Origin: 66-474 sp035688305
GTDB taxonomy: Bacteria; Pseudomonadota; Gammaproteobacteria; Xanthomonadales; Rhodanobacteraceae
Assembly (NCBI GenBank): GCA_035688305.1
Contig: DASSNC010000038.1
Span: 1-33,138 of the forward strand
Length of the DNA: 33,138 nt
Reading direction: 5' to 3'
Part shown: positions 1 through 8,018 of the stretch, in pieces
Position numbering within the stretch: position 1 is the stretch's first letter
How the letters are laid out: every line of letters starts with the position of its first letter
Translations under genes and position numbers: made by a program
The notes under the pieces: model-generated
The model's input: only the letters and a program-made list of their open reading frames with translations
Told to the model about the DNA's origin: nothing
Database searches by the model: none

Positions 1-89
1 CCCAATCCAGGGTGACCCATGGTGCGGTTGGTGGACTGGCTGCCGCCGCACCGCATCCGCGGCTTCGTGGGTGCGAAGCCGCGGATGCG
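1..89 (+). pseudogene. Decayed 5' fragment of nhaA (duplicate of the start of the intact gene at 5236)
   Basis: An ATG at 19 opens a reading frame MVRLVDWLPPHRIRGF, which matches the first residues of the intact NhaA encoded from 5236 (MVRLIDWLPLQRIRDF). Similarity at the DNA level begins before the ATG, through the ribosome-binding region ggtgaccc, and runs to about position 88. About one base is missing near 70 relative to the intact gene, so the frame leaves NhaA and no antiporter can be made. The fragment stops just before the end of the porin gene on the other strand. The osmotic-stress genes are therefore bracketed by two copies of the nhaA start, which suggests an old duplication or insertion event. 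The upstream part lies outside the window. Confidence 0.7.
52..89 (-). terminator. Strong stem-loop just after the porin gene
   Basis: Bases 52-67 and 74-89 form a perfect 16-bp GC-rich stem with a 6-base loop. On the minus strand the stem begins 11 bases after the porin stop codon. There is no clear run of T after it, so it may act as an mRNA 3' stabiliser or an imperfect intrinsic terminator. Part of the stem comes from the nhaA-like fragment. Confidence 0.55.
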
Positions 90-100
90 CTGTGGCACGC

Positions 101-1459
101 TCAGAAATAGAACCCGAAGTTGATGTTGAAGCGGTGTTCGACCTCGCCGTCGCCGGCCATGGAGCCACCGACGAATGGCTGGTTGCGTGCGGTCAGGAAA
201 TCGAAGTAGGTGTACAGATCGCCGGCCGATACGCCCACGCCCAGCACGTTCATGAAGGTGTTCGGCAGATTCCCCGACTTGTTGGTGACCAGCGAGTAGT
301 CGTTGTAGAAATCCAATCCGTGTACCGGTCCCCACTGCACGGGCTGGTGGTATTTCACGTTGAAGGTGTAGGTGTCGGCGCTGGCGGGGATGGAGTCGTA
401 GAACGCGTAAGCACCGACGGCCATGCGGGTGGCGCCGCCGACAGCATATTGGTAGTGCGCGGCCTGGGCCTGCACGTTCCAGCGTTTGTAAAACGCATTC
501 ATGTGCAGCGCGTAGGCATCGTAGTGACCAACGGTTGTGGTGGGGTTTTCCAGGTCGCCGCGCAGGCCGGATGCACCCAGTTCCACCTTCAGGTCGCTGG
601 TGGGTTTCAGGGTGTAGGCCACGCGGGCGGAAAGTGTATTGGCGGTGGCGATCGGATCCTGCGGGTCGGCGTAGATGCCTTCGTTGGGCGCGCGCGCGCC
701 GACCACTTTGTAGGAATAGCCGTCGGCACGGTTGCTGACGTAACCGTCGATGCCGCCCATGTCGTCGTTCTTGAAGAACGCCAGCTGCACGTTCCATGGA
801 TCGCCGGCATACACGTACTCGATGCCGGCGTTGTAGGTGTCCTCAAGCCCCAGGTAGTAGTTGGAGCTGAAGAAGTAGCTGTGCGAATCGTAGGGCTGGT
901 TGCCGAACGGAATGCGCGTAATGCCCAACTGTAGCTGCGAGGTCTTGTTGAAGTCGTAGCCCAGCCAGGCGTACTTGATCGCACTCATGTACTGGAACCA
1001 GCGCCACTCCGCCTGCAACTCGATATTGTCGACCTTGCCGCTGAAGTTCAGACGGAAGATGTCGAAATCGGTATCACCGACGCGATGCTCGTTGCCCTTG
1101 TTGTAACCCTCGTAGCTGTACTGGAAGCGCATCGCACCGCTTACCTTGATGCCGTTCTCGGACTTCTTCTTCTCGGCGGACTGCGTCTCGGCGAGCTTGC
1201 TGATCTTGTTGCTGTTGTCCTTGGCGGTCTGTTTTTGCGCGGCGGCAGCTTGGCTCTGTTCGGCCTGCTGCTCGCGCAACGCGTTGAGCTGATCCTGCAA
1301 CGCCGTGATCTGCTGCTGCATCGCGGCCATCTTCTGGGCCAATGCAGCATCTTTTGACTGGGTGGTGTCGTTCTGGCTGGCCGCCATTGCCACACCGGGC
1401 AGCAGGCAGGCCGTGCCCAGGCACAGCGCGACGCAGAGTGAAAGATGCTTTGAATTCAT
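101..1459 (-). CDS. Outer-membrane porin with N-terminal coiled coil (DcaP-like)
   Basis: The 452-residue product begins MNSKHLSLCVALCLG, a typical signal peptide ending near AMAA. A heptad-like Gln/Ala-rich stretch follows at about residues 40-80 and suggests a periplasmic coiled coil. The rest shows alternating aromatic and polar residues typical of a beta barrel and ends in phenylalanine (FGFYF), the usual outer-membrane assembly signal. The start at 1459 was chosen because GGGGAAG precedes it and the signal peptide begins there; the longer open frame upstream has no signal peptide. It lies 284 bases downstream of proX on the same strand, beyond a hairpin, so it probably has its own promoter. 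A DcaP-like or general porin is the best guess. The substrate is unknown; import of osmolytes or organic anions would fit the neighbours. Confidence 0.72.
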   Translation of the reverse strand: MNSKHLSLCVALCLGTACLLPGVAMAASQNDTTQSKDAALAQKMAAMQQQITALQDQLNALREQQAEQSQAAAAQKQTAKDNSNKISKLAETQSAEKKKSENGIKVSGAMRFQYSYEGYNKGNEHRVGDTDFDIFRLNFSGKVDNIELQAEWRWFQYMSAIKYAWLGYDFNKTSQLQLGITRIPFGNQPYDSHSYFFSSNYYLGLEDTYNAGIEYVYAGDPWNVQLAFFKNDDMGGIDGYVSNRADGYSYKVVGARAPNEGIYADPQDPIATANTLSARVAYTLKPTSDLKVELGASGLRGDLENPTTTVGHYDAYALHMNAFYKRWNVQAQAAHYQYAVGGATRMAVGAYAFYDSIPASADTYTFNVKYHQPVQWGPVHGLDFYNDYSLVTNKSGNLPNTFMNVLGVGVSAGDLYTYFDFLTARNQPFVGGSMAGDGEVEHRFNINFGFYF

Positions 1460-1699
1460 GAGACTTCCCCATTTGCTTGGTCGATTGGCTTCGACCCCGG
1501 GTGACCACCGCGCCGTGGGCGGAATACGCCGCGAAGCGTCGTTGTGCCGTGCGGCGGGAGAGGCGAACGCCAATGCAGCGAACCATGCTGATTCGCGCTC
1601 GGCCGCCCGGATCCAGTCCGGGGCAGGCGCTTCACCCTCCGGCGTGGAGAGGAAAAGCCCGGATGCGTTCGCCGCCAATCAGGTTCGTGTTTGAATCGC

Positions 1700-1725
1700 G
1701 GGCGGGCGCTTTCATGCGCCCGCCC
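1700..1725 (-). terminator. Terminator-like hairpin after proX
   Basis: A 10-bp GC stem (1700-1709 with 1716-1725) encloses a 6-base loop 18 bases beyond the proX stop on the minus strand. It is followed by the weakly T-containing GATTCAAAC. It probably ends the proVWX transcript and separates it from the porin. Confidence 0.6.
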
Positions 1726-1743
1726 ACGGGTGCCGATACTTGC

Positions 1744-2676
1744 TCAGGAACCGGCCGTCCACTCGGCAACGGTGGTGGGGTGATCCTTGACCCACGCCTT
1801 CGCATTGGCTTCCGGCTGGTTGTTCTTCTCGTTCTCGGCCATGACTTGTTCCATGTCGGCCGCCGTCCACTGGAAGTTGTCCAGGATTGCGTAGGCGCCC
1901 GGCATGTCCTGCTGCAGCCCCTTGCGCGCGAGGGTGTCGATGTCATCCGGTGCGCCGTAGATGCCATCCGGATCATCCAGATACTTCAGCTTGAAGCGCG
2001 CCCACATCCAGTGCGGCGACCAACCGGTCACCACCACCCATTGATGGTTGTCGATGGCGTCCTTGAGGGCCGCGGTCATGGTGGCGCCACTGCCGCTGAC
2101 CAGCTTCTCGGGCAGCTTGTAGTGTTCGATGACCTTCTGGGTCAGGCTCATGATGCCGGCGCCGGGGTCGATGCCGATGATGCGATCCTGGAATTGCTTG
2201 GCGTGGGCCGGCAGTTGGGTGATCGAGTTGATGGTGACGTAGTCCGGCACCACCAGGCCCAGGCGTGTGCCCTTGGTCATGCTCGGTCCGAGGTTGTCGA
2301 GTTGATCCTGGGTCTTGGCGTAGTACGCGCCGTGCGTCGTCGGCAACCAGGCGCACACCATGGCGTCGGCGTCGCCCTGGGCCACCGCCTCGAACATGGC
2401 CGCGGCACTGACCGAAATGGTCTTGACCTTGTAGCCCTTGCTCTCGAGCGTCGCCGCGACGATGTCGGTGGAAGCCACGCAGCTTGACCACTCGACGTAG
2501 GCAAGTTTGATGGTGCCGCCCTGTTGTGGTGCGGTGGCGGCTGGCGTCGCGGCCGTGCTTGCCGTGGCAGGGTTCGAGTTGGCGTCATGGTTGCCGCTCG
2601 AACAGCCCGCCAGGGCAAGCGCGCCAAACGCCAGCGTTGCGCCCAGAAACTTGCGGTGTTTACTGCGGTTGAACAT
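1744..2676 (-). CDS. proX: Glycine betaine/proline-betaine-type ABC transporter, substrate-binding lipoprotein
   Basis: The 310-residue product is an OpuAC-family periplasmic binding protein that should deliver a quaternary ammonium osmolyte to the ProW permease. The N-terminus has a lipobox LALAGC with the lipidated Cys at residue 25, followed by an Ala/Thr/Pro linker to about residue 52. Tryptophans that could form the aromatic cation cage are visible at W63 (VEWSSC), W110 (CAWLPTTHGAYY) and W219, W223 and W225 (GWSPHWMW). The start at 2676 is supported by GGAGG eight bases upstream; a longer frame to 2730 has no such support. It is the last gene of proV-proW-proX, 40 bases after proW. Betaine, choline or carnitine cannot be told apart by eye. 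Confidence 0.9.
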   Translation of the reverse strand: MFNRSKHRKFLGATLAFGALALAGCSSGNHDANSNPATASTAATPAATAPQQGGTIKLAYVEWSSCVASTDIVAATLESKGYKVKTISVSAAAMFEAVAQGDADAMVCAWLPTTHGAYYAKTQDQLDNLGPSMTKGTRLGLVVPDYVTINSITQLPAHAKQFQDRIIGIDPGAGIMSLTQKVIEHYKLPEKLVSGSGATMTAALKDAIDNHQWVVVTGWSPHWMWARFKLKYLDDPDGIYGAPDDIDTLARKGLQQDMPGAYAILDNFQWTAADMEQVMAENEKNNQPEANAKAWVKDHPTTVAEWTAGS

Positions 2677-2716
2677 TGGTACTACCTCCGAAGGGTGGCT
2701 GGGGAAAATGCCCGGG

Positions 2717-3559
2717 TTACTTGGCGGCAACGGGAGACCGGCTGCCGATGCGCTGGGTGATGCGATCGAGGATCATTGCCAGGATCACGATGGCGAGGCC
2801 GGCGGTGAAGCCGTTGCCAGGTTCCAGACGCTGGATGGCGCGCCACACCTCGCCACCCAGTCCACCGGCGCCGATCATGGCCGCGATCACCACCATCGAA
2901 AGCGCCAGCATGATGGTCTGGTTGATGCCCGCCATGATGGTCGGCACGGCCATTGGCAGTTGCACCTTGAACAATTTCTGGCGCGGGGTGGAGCCGAAGG
3001 CATCCGCGGCTTCGATCAGGTCGGCCGGCACCTGGCGAATGCCCAGCGCGGTCAGGCGGATCGTCGGCGGCGTGGCGAAAATCACGGTCGCCACGCTGGC
3101 CGACACTGAGCCCAAACCGAAGAACGGAATCGCCGGGATCAAATAGACGAATGCCGGCATCGTCTGCATGAAATCGAGAATCGGCATCACCACCTTGGAG
3201 GTGCGCTTGTTCAACGCGGCGAAGATGCCGAGCGGCAGGCCGATGGCAATCGCGATGATGGTCGAGATCAGCACCAGGGTGAAGGTCTCGATGGTGGACT
3301 CCCACAATCTGAGATCCCACAGCAGCAACAGACCGGCGGCGGTAAAGATGGCCACGCGCTTGCCGGCCACGCGCCAGGCCAGCAACACCACGATGATGAT
3401 CAAGGCCCACGGCGGCAGCCATAGCAGGCCGGTGATGATGCCGGTGATGATCTCGGAGATGACGTGGCTGATGCCCTTGGTGATGAAGGCGAAATTCTGC
3501 GTCAGCCAGTCGAGGCCGACATCAATGAGGTGGGGCAACGGAAGCTGGGGAATATTCAT
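2717..3559 (-). CDS. proW: Glycine betaine-type ABC transporter permease
   Basis: This 280-residue inner-membrane permease has several hydrophobic segments. The cytoplasmic EAA loop reads EAADAFGSTPRQKLFKVQLP at about residues 187-206 and is the contact with the ATPase. The N-terminal region (INFAFITKG-like, then a hydrophobic segment) resembles ProW/OpuAB. The start codon ATG at 3559 overlaps the proV stop as ATGA, with GAGGAG upstream, indicating translational coupling. An in-frame TTG nine bases upstream is too close to the ribosome-binding site. It works with ProV and ProX in osmoprotectant import. Confidence 0.9.
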   Translation of the reverse strand: MNIPQLPLPHLIDVGLDWLTQNFAFITKGISHVISEIITGIITGLLWLPPWALIIIVVLLAWRVAGKRVAIFTAAGLLLLWDLRLWESTIETFTLVLISTIIAIAIGLPLGIFAALNKRTSKVVMPILDFMQTMPAFVYLIPAIPFFGLGSVSASVATVIFATPPTIRLTALGIRQVPADLIEAADAFGSTPRQKLFKVQLPMAVPTIMAGINQTIMLALSMVVIAAMIGAGGLGGEVWRAIQRLEPGNGFTAGLAIVILAMILDRITQRIGSRSPVAAK

Positions 3560-4791
3560 GCCGCGCAACTCCTCGACGCGTCAGTGTCAGGCGCCTTGGC
3601 ATCGCCGCGACCCTGATCCGGTGTCTCGGCCAGCGCCGACAACACGCTGGCGCGCGTCACGACACCCAGCACCTTGTTGTCTGCATCGACAACCGGCACC
3701 GACCAGCGCCATTCGGCCAGCACGTTGAAGAGTTCCATCAAGGTCTGGCCGGGGTGGGCCACCGGGGTTTCCTCGACCAACGGTTCGATCGATTGGGCAT
3801 TGGCATGCACCGCCTGGTCGACCCTCTCCACGCTTACGGTGCCGAGCAAGGTGTAATCGCGCTTGACCACCAGCAAGCTGCTGAGGTCGTCATCGCGCAT
3901 CTTGTGCAACGCGGTACGCGGACCATCGTTGGGGAATGCCACCGTTTTTGCGCGCCGCATGATCGAGCGCGCGGTCAGCACCCGCGACATGTCCACGTTC
4001 TCGATGAAACGTTCGACGTAGGCGTTGGCCGGGTTCTTGAGGATGTCTTCCGGCGTGCCGATCTGGACCACGCGGCCATCCTTCATCAGCACGATGCGAT
4101 CGCCGACCTGCAGCGCCTCGTCGAGATCATGGGTGATGAACACGATGGTTTTCTGCATGCGCTGTTGCAGCGCCACCATCTCGTGTTGCATGTCGCGCCG
4201 GATCAGCGGATCGAGTGCGCTGAACGCTTCGTCCATCAACAGGATCTCCGGCTTGACCGCCAGCGCGCGCGCAAGGCCGACGCGCTGCTGCATGCCACCG
4301 CTGAGTTGCCCGGGCCAGGATTCCGCCCAGCCCTTGAGCCCCACCAGTTCCAGCGCCTCGTGGGCGAGGCGGCGGCGCTCGGAAACGGCCATGCCCTGGA
4401 TTTCAAGGCCATAGGCCGCGTTGTCCAGCACCGTGCGGTGCGGAAACAACGCAAAGTGCTGGAACACCATGCTGATCTTCTGCTGGCGCAGCTTCAGCAA
4501 CTGCGCCTTGTCGAAGCGCGTGATGTCCTGATCGTCGATGAAAATGTGCCCGCGGGTCGGCTTGTTGAGCAGGTTCAGGCAGCGGATCAAAGTGGACTTG
4601 CCACTGCCGCTCAGGCCCATGACCACCAGAAATTCGCCCGCTTCGACTTCAAACGAAACGTCGGCGCAGCCCACGGCATGGCCGGTTTCGCGAATTGCAG
4701 CGTTGTCCTTGCCCGCATCCAGCAGTTCAAGCGCGCGCTTGGGACGGGCGCCAAAAATCTTGGTCAGCCGTTCAATCTTGATCTTTGCCAT
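3556..4791 (-). CDS. proV: Glycine betaine-type ABC transporter ATPase with tandem CBS domains
   Basis: This 411-residue protein energises uptake of osmoprotectants. It contains a Walker A motif GLSGSGKST at residues 59-67, the ABC signature LSGGMQQ at 163-169, Walker B with the catalytic Glu (ILLMDEAFSALDP) near 183-195, and the switch histidine H221. From about residue 270 onward the C-terminus carries two CBS modules, which in OpuA/ProV proteins sense ionic strength and gate transport. It is the first gene of proVWX and overlaps proW by 4 bases. Transcription must start in the 444-base region shared with the divergent nhaA gene, which would let salt stress control both. Confidence 0.93.
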   Translation of the reverse strand: MAKIKIERLTKIFGARPKRALELLDAGKDNAAIRETGHAVGCADVSFEVEAGEFLVVMGLSGSGKSTLIRCLNLLNKPTRGHIFIDDQDITRFDKAQLLKLRQQKISMVFQHFALFPHRTVLDNAAYGLEIQGMAVSERRRLAHEALELVGLKGWAESWPGQLSGGMQQRVGLARALAVKPEILLMDEAFSALDPLIRRDMQHEMVALQQRMQKTIVFITHDLDEALQVGDRIVLMKDGRVVQIGTPEDILKNPANAYVERFIENVDMSRVLTARSIMRRAKTVAFPNDGPRTALHKMRDDDLSSLLVVKRDYTLLGTVSVERVDQAVHANAQSIEPLVEETPVAHPGQTLMELFNVLAEWRWSVPVVDADNKVLGVVTRASVLSALAETPDQGRGDAKAPDTDASRSCAA

Positions 4792-5235
4792 TCAGCAACC
4801 CCAGGGAGACGAGAAACAGCTCTCGCAAGGGCCGGCAAGGCAAGGAAACAGCAATCCGTCAAGACAACTGCAGTGGTGTGCGACCCTCAATGTATGCCGG
4901 GTACCGTAACGGATCGATCACTGAGACACAAACCCGCGGCATGCTGCTGCGTGCGCAAGTTGGCGCCGCGCAGCGGCGTGGGTGAGCCGCTTGAACTTCC
5001 ATCATCGTCTGCGTTCGCTACGTCGCCAAGGCGTTTGCTGATCTGGCAGAAGACGCTTGCAAGTCATCGTCGCGTCAACGAATCATGTGCGCGCGATGCG
5101 AACGTGTTGACCCTGTCGCTGCGCGGCGGCACGATGGCGAGCCAGCATGACGATACGCCGATGGCTGCGCGCAATGTCATCGGCTGCCAGCCCGCTTCAG
5201 GCGTGCGGATCGTGTTCCCCCATCCAAGGTGACCC
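4792..5235. promoter_or_regulatory. Divergent intergenic region between proV and nhaA
   Basis: These 444 bases separate two genes transcribed away from each other, so they must hold both promoters. I could not assign convincing -35/-10 pairs, and saw no RNA gene, riboswitch or clear repeat. Long open frames here are extensions of antisense frames without coding character. The last 15 or so bases (including aaggtgaccc) are the part duplicated at the left end of the window. Confidence 0.4.
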
Positions 5236-6426
5236 ATGGTGCGACTGATCGACTGGCTGCCATTGCAGCGCATCCGCGACTTCATGGACAGCGAAGCCGC
5301 GGGTGGGCTGATACTGATGGCGGTGGCCGCACTGGCACTGGTGGTCGCGAACTCGCCACTCGCACCTGCGTATTTCGACATCCTGAAGTTTCACGCCGGT
5401 CCGCTCAGCGTCCAGCATTGGGTCAACGATGGCCTGATGGCCGTGTTCTTCCTGTTGGTGGGCCTCGAAATCAAGCGCGAAGTGCTGGACGGGGAACTCG
5501 CGTCTTGGCCGCAGCGGATACTGCCGGGCGTCTGTGCGCTCGGTGGGGTGCTGGTCCCGGCCTTGATCTTCGTGGCATTCAATTACGCCGACAGCGAAAC
5601 GTTGCGCGGCTGGGCCGTCCCGACCGCCACGGACATCGCATTCGCACTGGGCGTGCTGTCGTTGCTGGGCAAGCGCGTACCGGTGTCGCTGAAGATATTC
5701 CTGACCGCACTGGCCATCATCGACGACCTGGGCGCGGTGCTGATCATCGCGGTTTTCTACACCAGCGAGTTGGCCGTGCCGTATCTGATCGGCGCGCTGG
5801 CCGTGGTGGCCCTGCTGGTGGTCTTGAATCGCTGCAAGGTGCGTGTGCTGTGGCCGTACCTGTTGCTTGGCGTGATCCTGTGGGTGTTGGTGCTGAAATC
5901 CGGCGTGCATGCGACGCTGGCGGGCGTGGCATTGGCGCTGACGTTGCCGCTGGATGCCACCGGGCCCGACGCCAGCAGTGATCGGACATCCAACTCACCG
6001 CTGCTGCGGGCCGAACACGCATTGCAGCGCGTGGTGCCTTTAGTGATCATCCCGATTTTCGGTTTTGCCAATGCCGGTTTGTCGTTCGCCGGCATCGGCG
6101 TTCACCAACTGGTCGCACCCCTGACATTGGGTGTCGCGGGCGGGTTGCTCGTCGGCAAGATCATCGGGGTCTTCGGCGTTGCCGTGCTCGCCGTCAAGCT
6201 GGGCTTCGCACGTCTGCCGGAAGCTGCGAATTGGGTGCAGATGCTCGGTATCGCTGCACTTTGCGGTATCGGCTTCACGATGAGCCTTTTCATCGGCACG
6301 CTGGCGTTTGCCAACCATCCCGTGCTTCAGGACGAAGTGAAGATTGGCATCCTGGGCGCCTCGCTGATCGCAGGAGCGGCGGGCTGGTTGGTGCTGCGCT
6401 TCGCCGCGCGAACGAATAATGGTTGA
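5236..6426 (+). CDS. nhaA: Na+/H+ antiporter NhaA
   Basis: This 396-residue inner-membrane antiporter expels Na+ or Li+ in exchange for protons. The family aspartates are present and fall at the Escherichia coli numbers: D133 in TATDIAFALG and the ion-binding pair D163-D164 in AIIDDLGAVLI. The C-terminal motif CGIGFTMSLFIGTLAF is also present. Hydrophobic segments cover most of the protein. The start at 5236 is preceded by AAGGTGACCC. It is divergent from proVWX, and both support growth in salt. A broken copy of its first ~70 bases lies at the left edge of the window. Confidence 0.96.
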   Translation: MVRLIDWLPLQRIRDFMDSEAAGGLILMAVAALALVVANSPLAPAYFDILKFHAGPLSVQHWVNDGLMAVFFLLVGLEIKREVLDGELASWPQRILPGVCALGGVLVPALIFVAFNYADSETLRGWAVPTATDIAFALGVLSLLGKRVPVSLKIFLTALAIIDDLGAVLIIAVFYTSELAVPYLIGALAVVALLVVLNRCKVRVLWPYLLLGVILWVLVLKSGVHATLAGVALALTLPLDATGPDASSDRTSNSPLLRAEHALQRVVPLVIIPIFGFANAGLSFAGIGVHQLVAPLTLGVAGGLLVGKIIGVFGVAVLAVKLGFARLPEAANWVQMLGIAALCGIGFTMSLFIGTLAFANHPVLQDEVKIGILGASLIAGAAGWLVLRFAARTNNG

Positions 6427-6484
6427 GGCACTTGTCGGGAGTCGGCCGTAACTGCCGCAGTCCAATCCGCGGCATGCATGCTGG

Positions 6485-7489
6485 TCACGGGCTTTGCACG
6501 GGTGACTGCATGGCGTGCATGGGGGCTGCGTCGGCGGGCGGCATCTGGTGGATCAGTACACCGGTGGCGCCGATGGCGGCGAGTCCGAGCAGGCCTTCAA
6601 GCAGCACCGCGCGTGCGCACGAGCGCATCACGTCGCTGGCGCTGGTTTGGGCGTCGTCATGCCTGTGCAACCATCCCGACAACCACGCTCGCGTTCCCGG
6701 AAGTCCAGCGCATGCCCGCAAGCGCGGCAGCTTCCAGTAACGGTTGTGTGCGCCGATCAGGATCATGCTCAATACGAGCGCGAGCTTGATGTCCAGGGTG
6801 ATGCCGTAGCGCGAAGTCCACAGCGCGGAAACGGGCCCAAGCTGCTGGGTGACGTTGTAGATGCCGCAGGCCAGCAGCACCGCCAGGGCGATGCCGGAAA
6901 GCGTGGATAGCCGCTGGAACACCGCCGCCGTGTCGGCGAGCGCGTGCGCGCCTTGACGCAACAAATGCGGAAACACCGCGAGCGTCATCCCGAACAGACT
7001 GCCCACCCACGTGCCGGCCGCGAGGATATGCAACCAGTCGATCCACACCGGGATCAGGAAGTCGCCATGATCGGCGGGATGACCGGTGTTGCTGCGGGCC
7101 AGCGCAATGGCCGCCAGCGCGAGGCCCATCAACCAGCCCGTCCACGCCTGCGCCGGACGACTGCGGCTCCAGAGCCACGCCAGCCACAACGACGCCAGGG
7201 CGGGAATCCGCCATACCCAGATGTGTCCGAAGTGCGTCACCAAAACGGCCACGCGCATGTCGGCGAACAGCGTGGACCACGCGCCGCCGTTCAGTTCCAG
7301 CGTGCGCGACAGCAGGATGCCGAATGCCGCCAGCGTCATCAGCGCGATGCTGATGCCGAGCAAGCGGGTCACGCTGCGCGCGATCATCGTGTTGCGCGAT
7401 GGTACGACGGCGAGCCGGCACGCCAGCGCACCGATCGCCGCGATCAGCGTGCAGATGTCGAAGGCGCTGAGGGCGATCGAAAGTGGCGT
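6485..7489 (-). CDS. copD: Copper resistance protein CopD (apparent ACG start)
   Basis: This CopD-family membrane protein partners CopC in copper handling. The first conventional start is ATG at 7387 (300 residues), but that would cut away a clear first membrane segment. The same frame stays open upstream and reads PLSIALSAFDICTLIAAIGA before it. At 7489 an ACG follows TAGAGGAA by five bases, exactly where an ATG would be expected, so the gene most likely starts there (334 residues), either with ACG as a weak start or as a mutated ATG. Several further hydrophobic segments follow; the tail is rich in Met and His (APMHAMQ). It is downstream of copC and convergent with nhaA. A small mobile element lies just upstream. 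Confidence 0.82.
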   Translation of the reverse strand, partial: TPLSIALSAFDICTLIAAIGALACRLAVVPSRNTMIARSVTRLLGISIALMTLAAFGILLSRTLELNGGAWSTLFADMRVAVLVTHFGHIWVWRIPALASLWLAWLWSRSRPAQAWTGWLMGLALAAIALARSNTGHPADHGDFLIPVWIDWLHILAAGTWVGSLFGMTLAVFPHLLRQGAHALADTAAVFQRLSTLSGIALAVLLACGIYNVTQQLGPVSALWTSRYGITLDIKLALVLSMILIGAHNRYWKLPRLRACAGLPGTRAWLSGWLHRHDDAQTSASDVMRSCARAVLLEGLLGLAAIGATGVLIHQMPPADAAPMHAMQSPVQSP

Positions 7490-7494
7490 GGGAG

Positions 7495-7503
7495 TTCCTC
7501 TAC
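7495..7503. repeat. Left copy of 9-bp target-site duplication
   Basis: The sequence ttcctctac here carries the copD ribosome-binding site (TAGAGGAA on the minus strand). It is identical to 7639-7647. Confidence 0.75.
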
Positions 7504-7638
7504 GGGACCTCGAATAACCTGAGGAAAGCCGTCATTCCTGCGAAGGCAGGAATCCAGTGCCTTTGAATTTCAGGCGCTTGCAATAACTGGATCCCCGCCT
7601 ACGCGGGGATGACGATCAAAAGTCAGGTTCTTCAAGGT
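7504..7638. mobile_element. Small non-coding transposable element (MITE) between copC and copD
   Basis: This 135-base insert has imperfect terminal inverted repeats. The left end acctcgaataacctga (from 7507) mirrors the right end, which reads accttgaagaacctga on the other strand (ending at 7638). Internal arms GTCATTCC...GGAATCCAGT (7531 onward) and ACTGGATCCCC...GATGAC (to 7613) fold back on each other. The 9-base sequence ttcctctac occurs on both sides (7495-7503 and 7639-7647), which looks like a target-site duplication. No transposase is encoded, so it must have been moved by a transposase elsewhere in the genome. Confidence 0.85.
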
Positions 7639-7647
7639 TTCCTCTAC
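7639..7647. repeat. Right copy of 9-bp target-site duplication
   Basis: This copy of ttcctctac includes the copC stop codon TAG (7646-7644 on the minus strand). Removing the element and one copy would place copD right after copC, with the stop codon and ribosome-binding site in the same nine bases. Confidence 0.75.
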
Positions 7648-8006
7648 TTCACCGTGAAGGCGAAATGCCCTTCGGTGTGGTGTCCGTCGTGCGCGATCAC
7701 GCTCCAGTACACCGCGTAGTTGCCGGGTGGCAACGGCGTGGGCAACGAAGCTTCCAGCAACTTGTGGTTGTCGGGTGCAACCTTGCCCTTGCCGTCACTG
7801 ACCTGCTTTCCGGCCGCGTTCTTGACGATCAGGGTCGAAAACACTGGCTCGATTTCGCCGCCAAACCACACCTTGACGGTCTTTGGCGACGCCGACACGG
7901 TGGCGCCGACGTGCGGTGAAGAGTTGTCGGGGAAGGTGTGGGCTGCGGCAGGGCCGGCACAGGCCAGCCCGAACGCCAGTATTGCCATGCAAGCGAACGT
8001 GCGCAT
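7644..8006 (-). CDS. copC: Periplasmic copper-binding protein CopC
   Basis: This 120-residue protein has a signal peptide ending GPAAA|H, so histidine becomes the first mature residue, as in CopC proteins that bind Cu(II) with the amino terminus. The C-terminal strand motif AHDGHHTEGHFAFTV holds the other expected ligands (Asp/His). The length of about 98 mature residues fits a single CopC beta-sandwich. I see no Met-rich Cu(I) loop. It starts 12 bases after the upstream outer-membrane-like gene, so the two are probably co-transcribed, and it originally ran directly into copD. Confidence 0.9.
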   Translation of the reverse strand: MRTFACMAILAFGLACAGPAAAHTFPDNSSPHVGATVSASPKTVKVWFGGEIEPVFSTLIVKNAAGKQVSDGKGKVAPDNHKLLEASLPTPLPPGNYAVYWSVIAHDGHHTEGHFAFTVK

Positions 8007-8018
8007 CAGCGTCTCGAC

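Noticed and set aside
3754..5232. Long plus-strand open frame opposite proV and through the intergenic region
   Set aside because: It lies antisense to a clear ProV, has low-complexity His/Arg/Gln-rich composition and no ribosome-binding site; a product of high GC.
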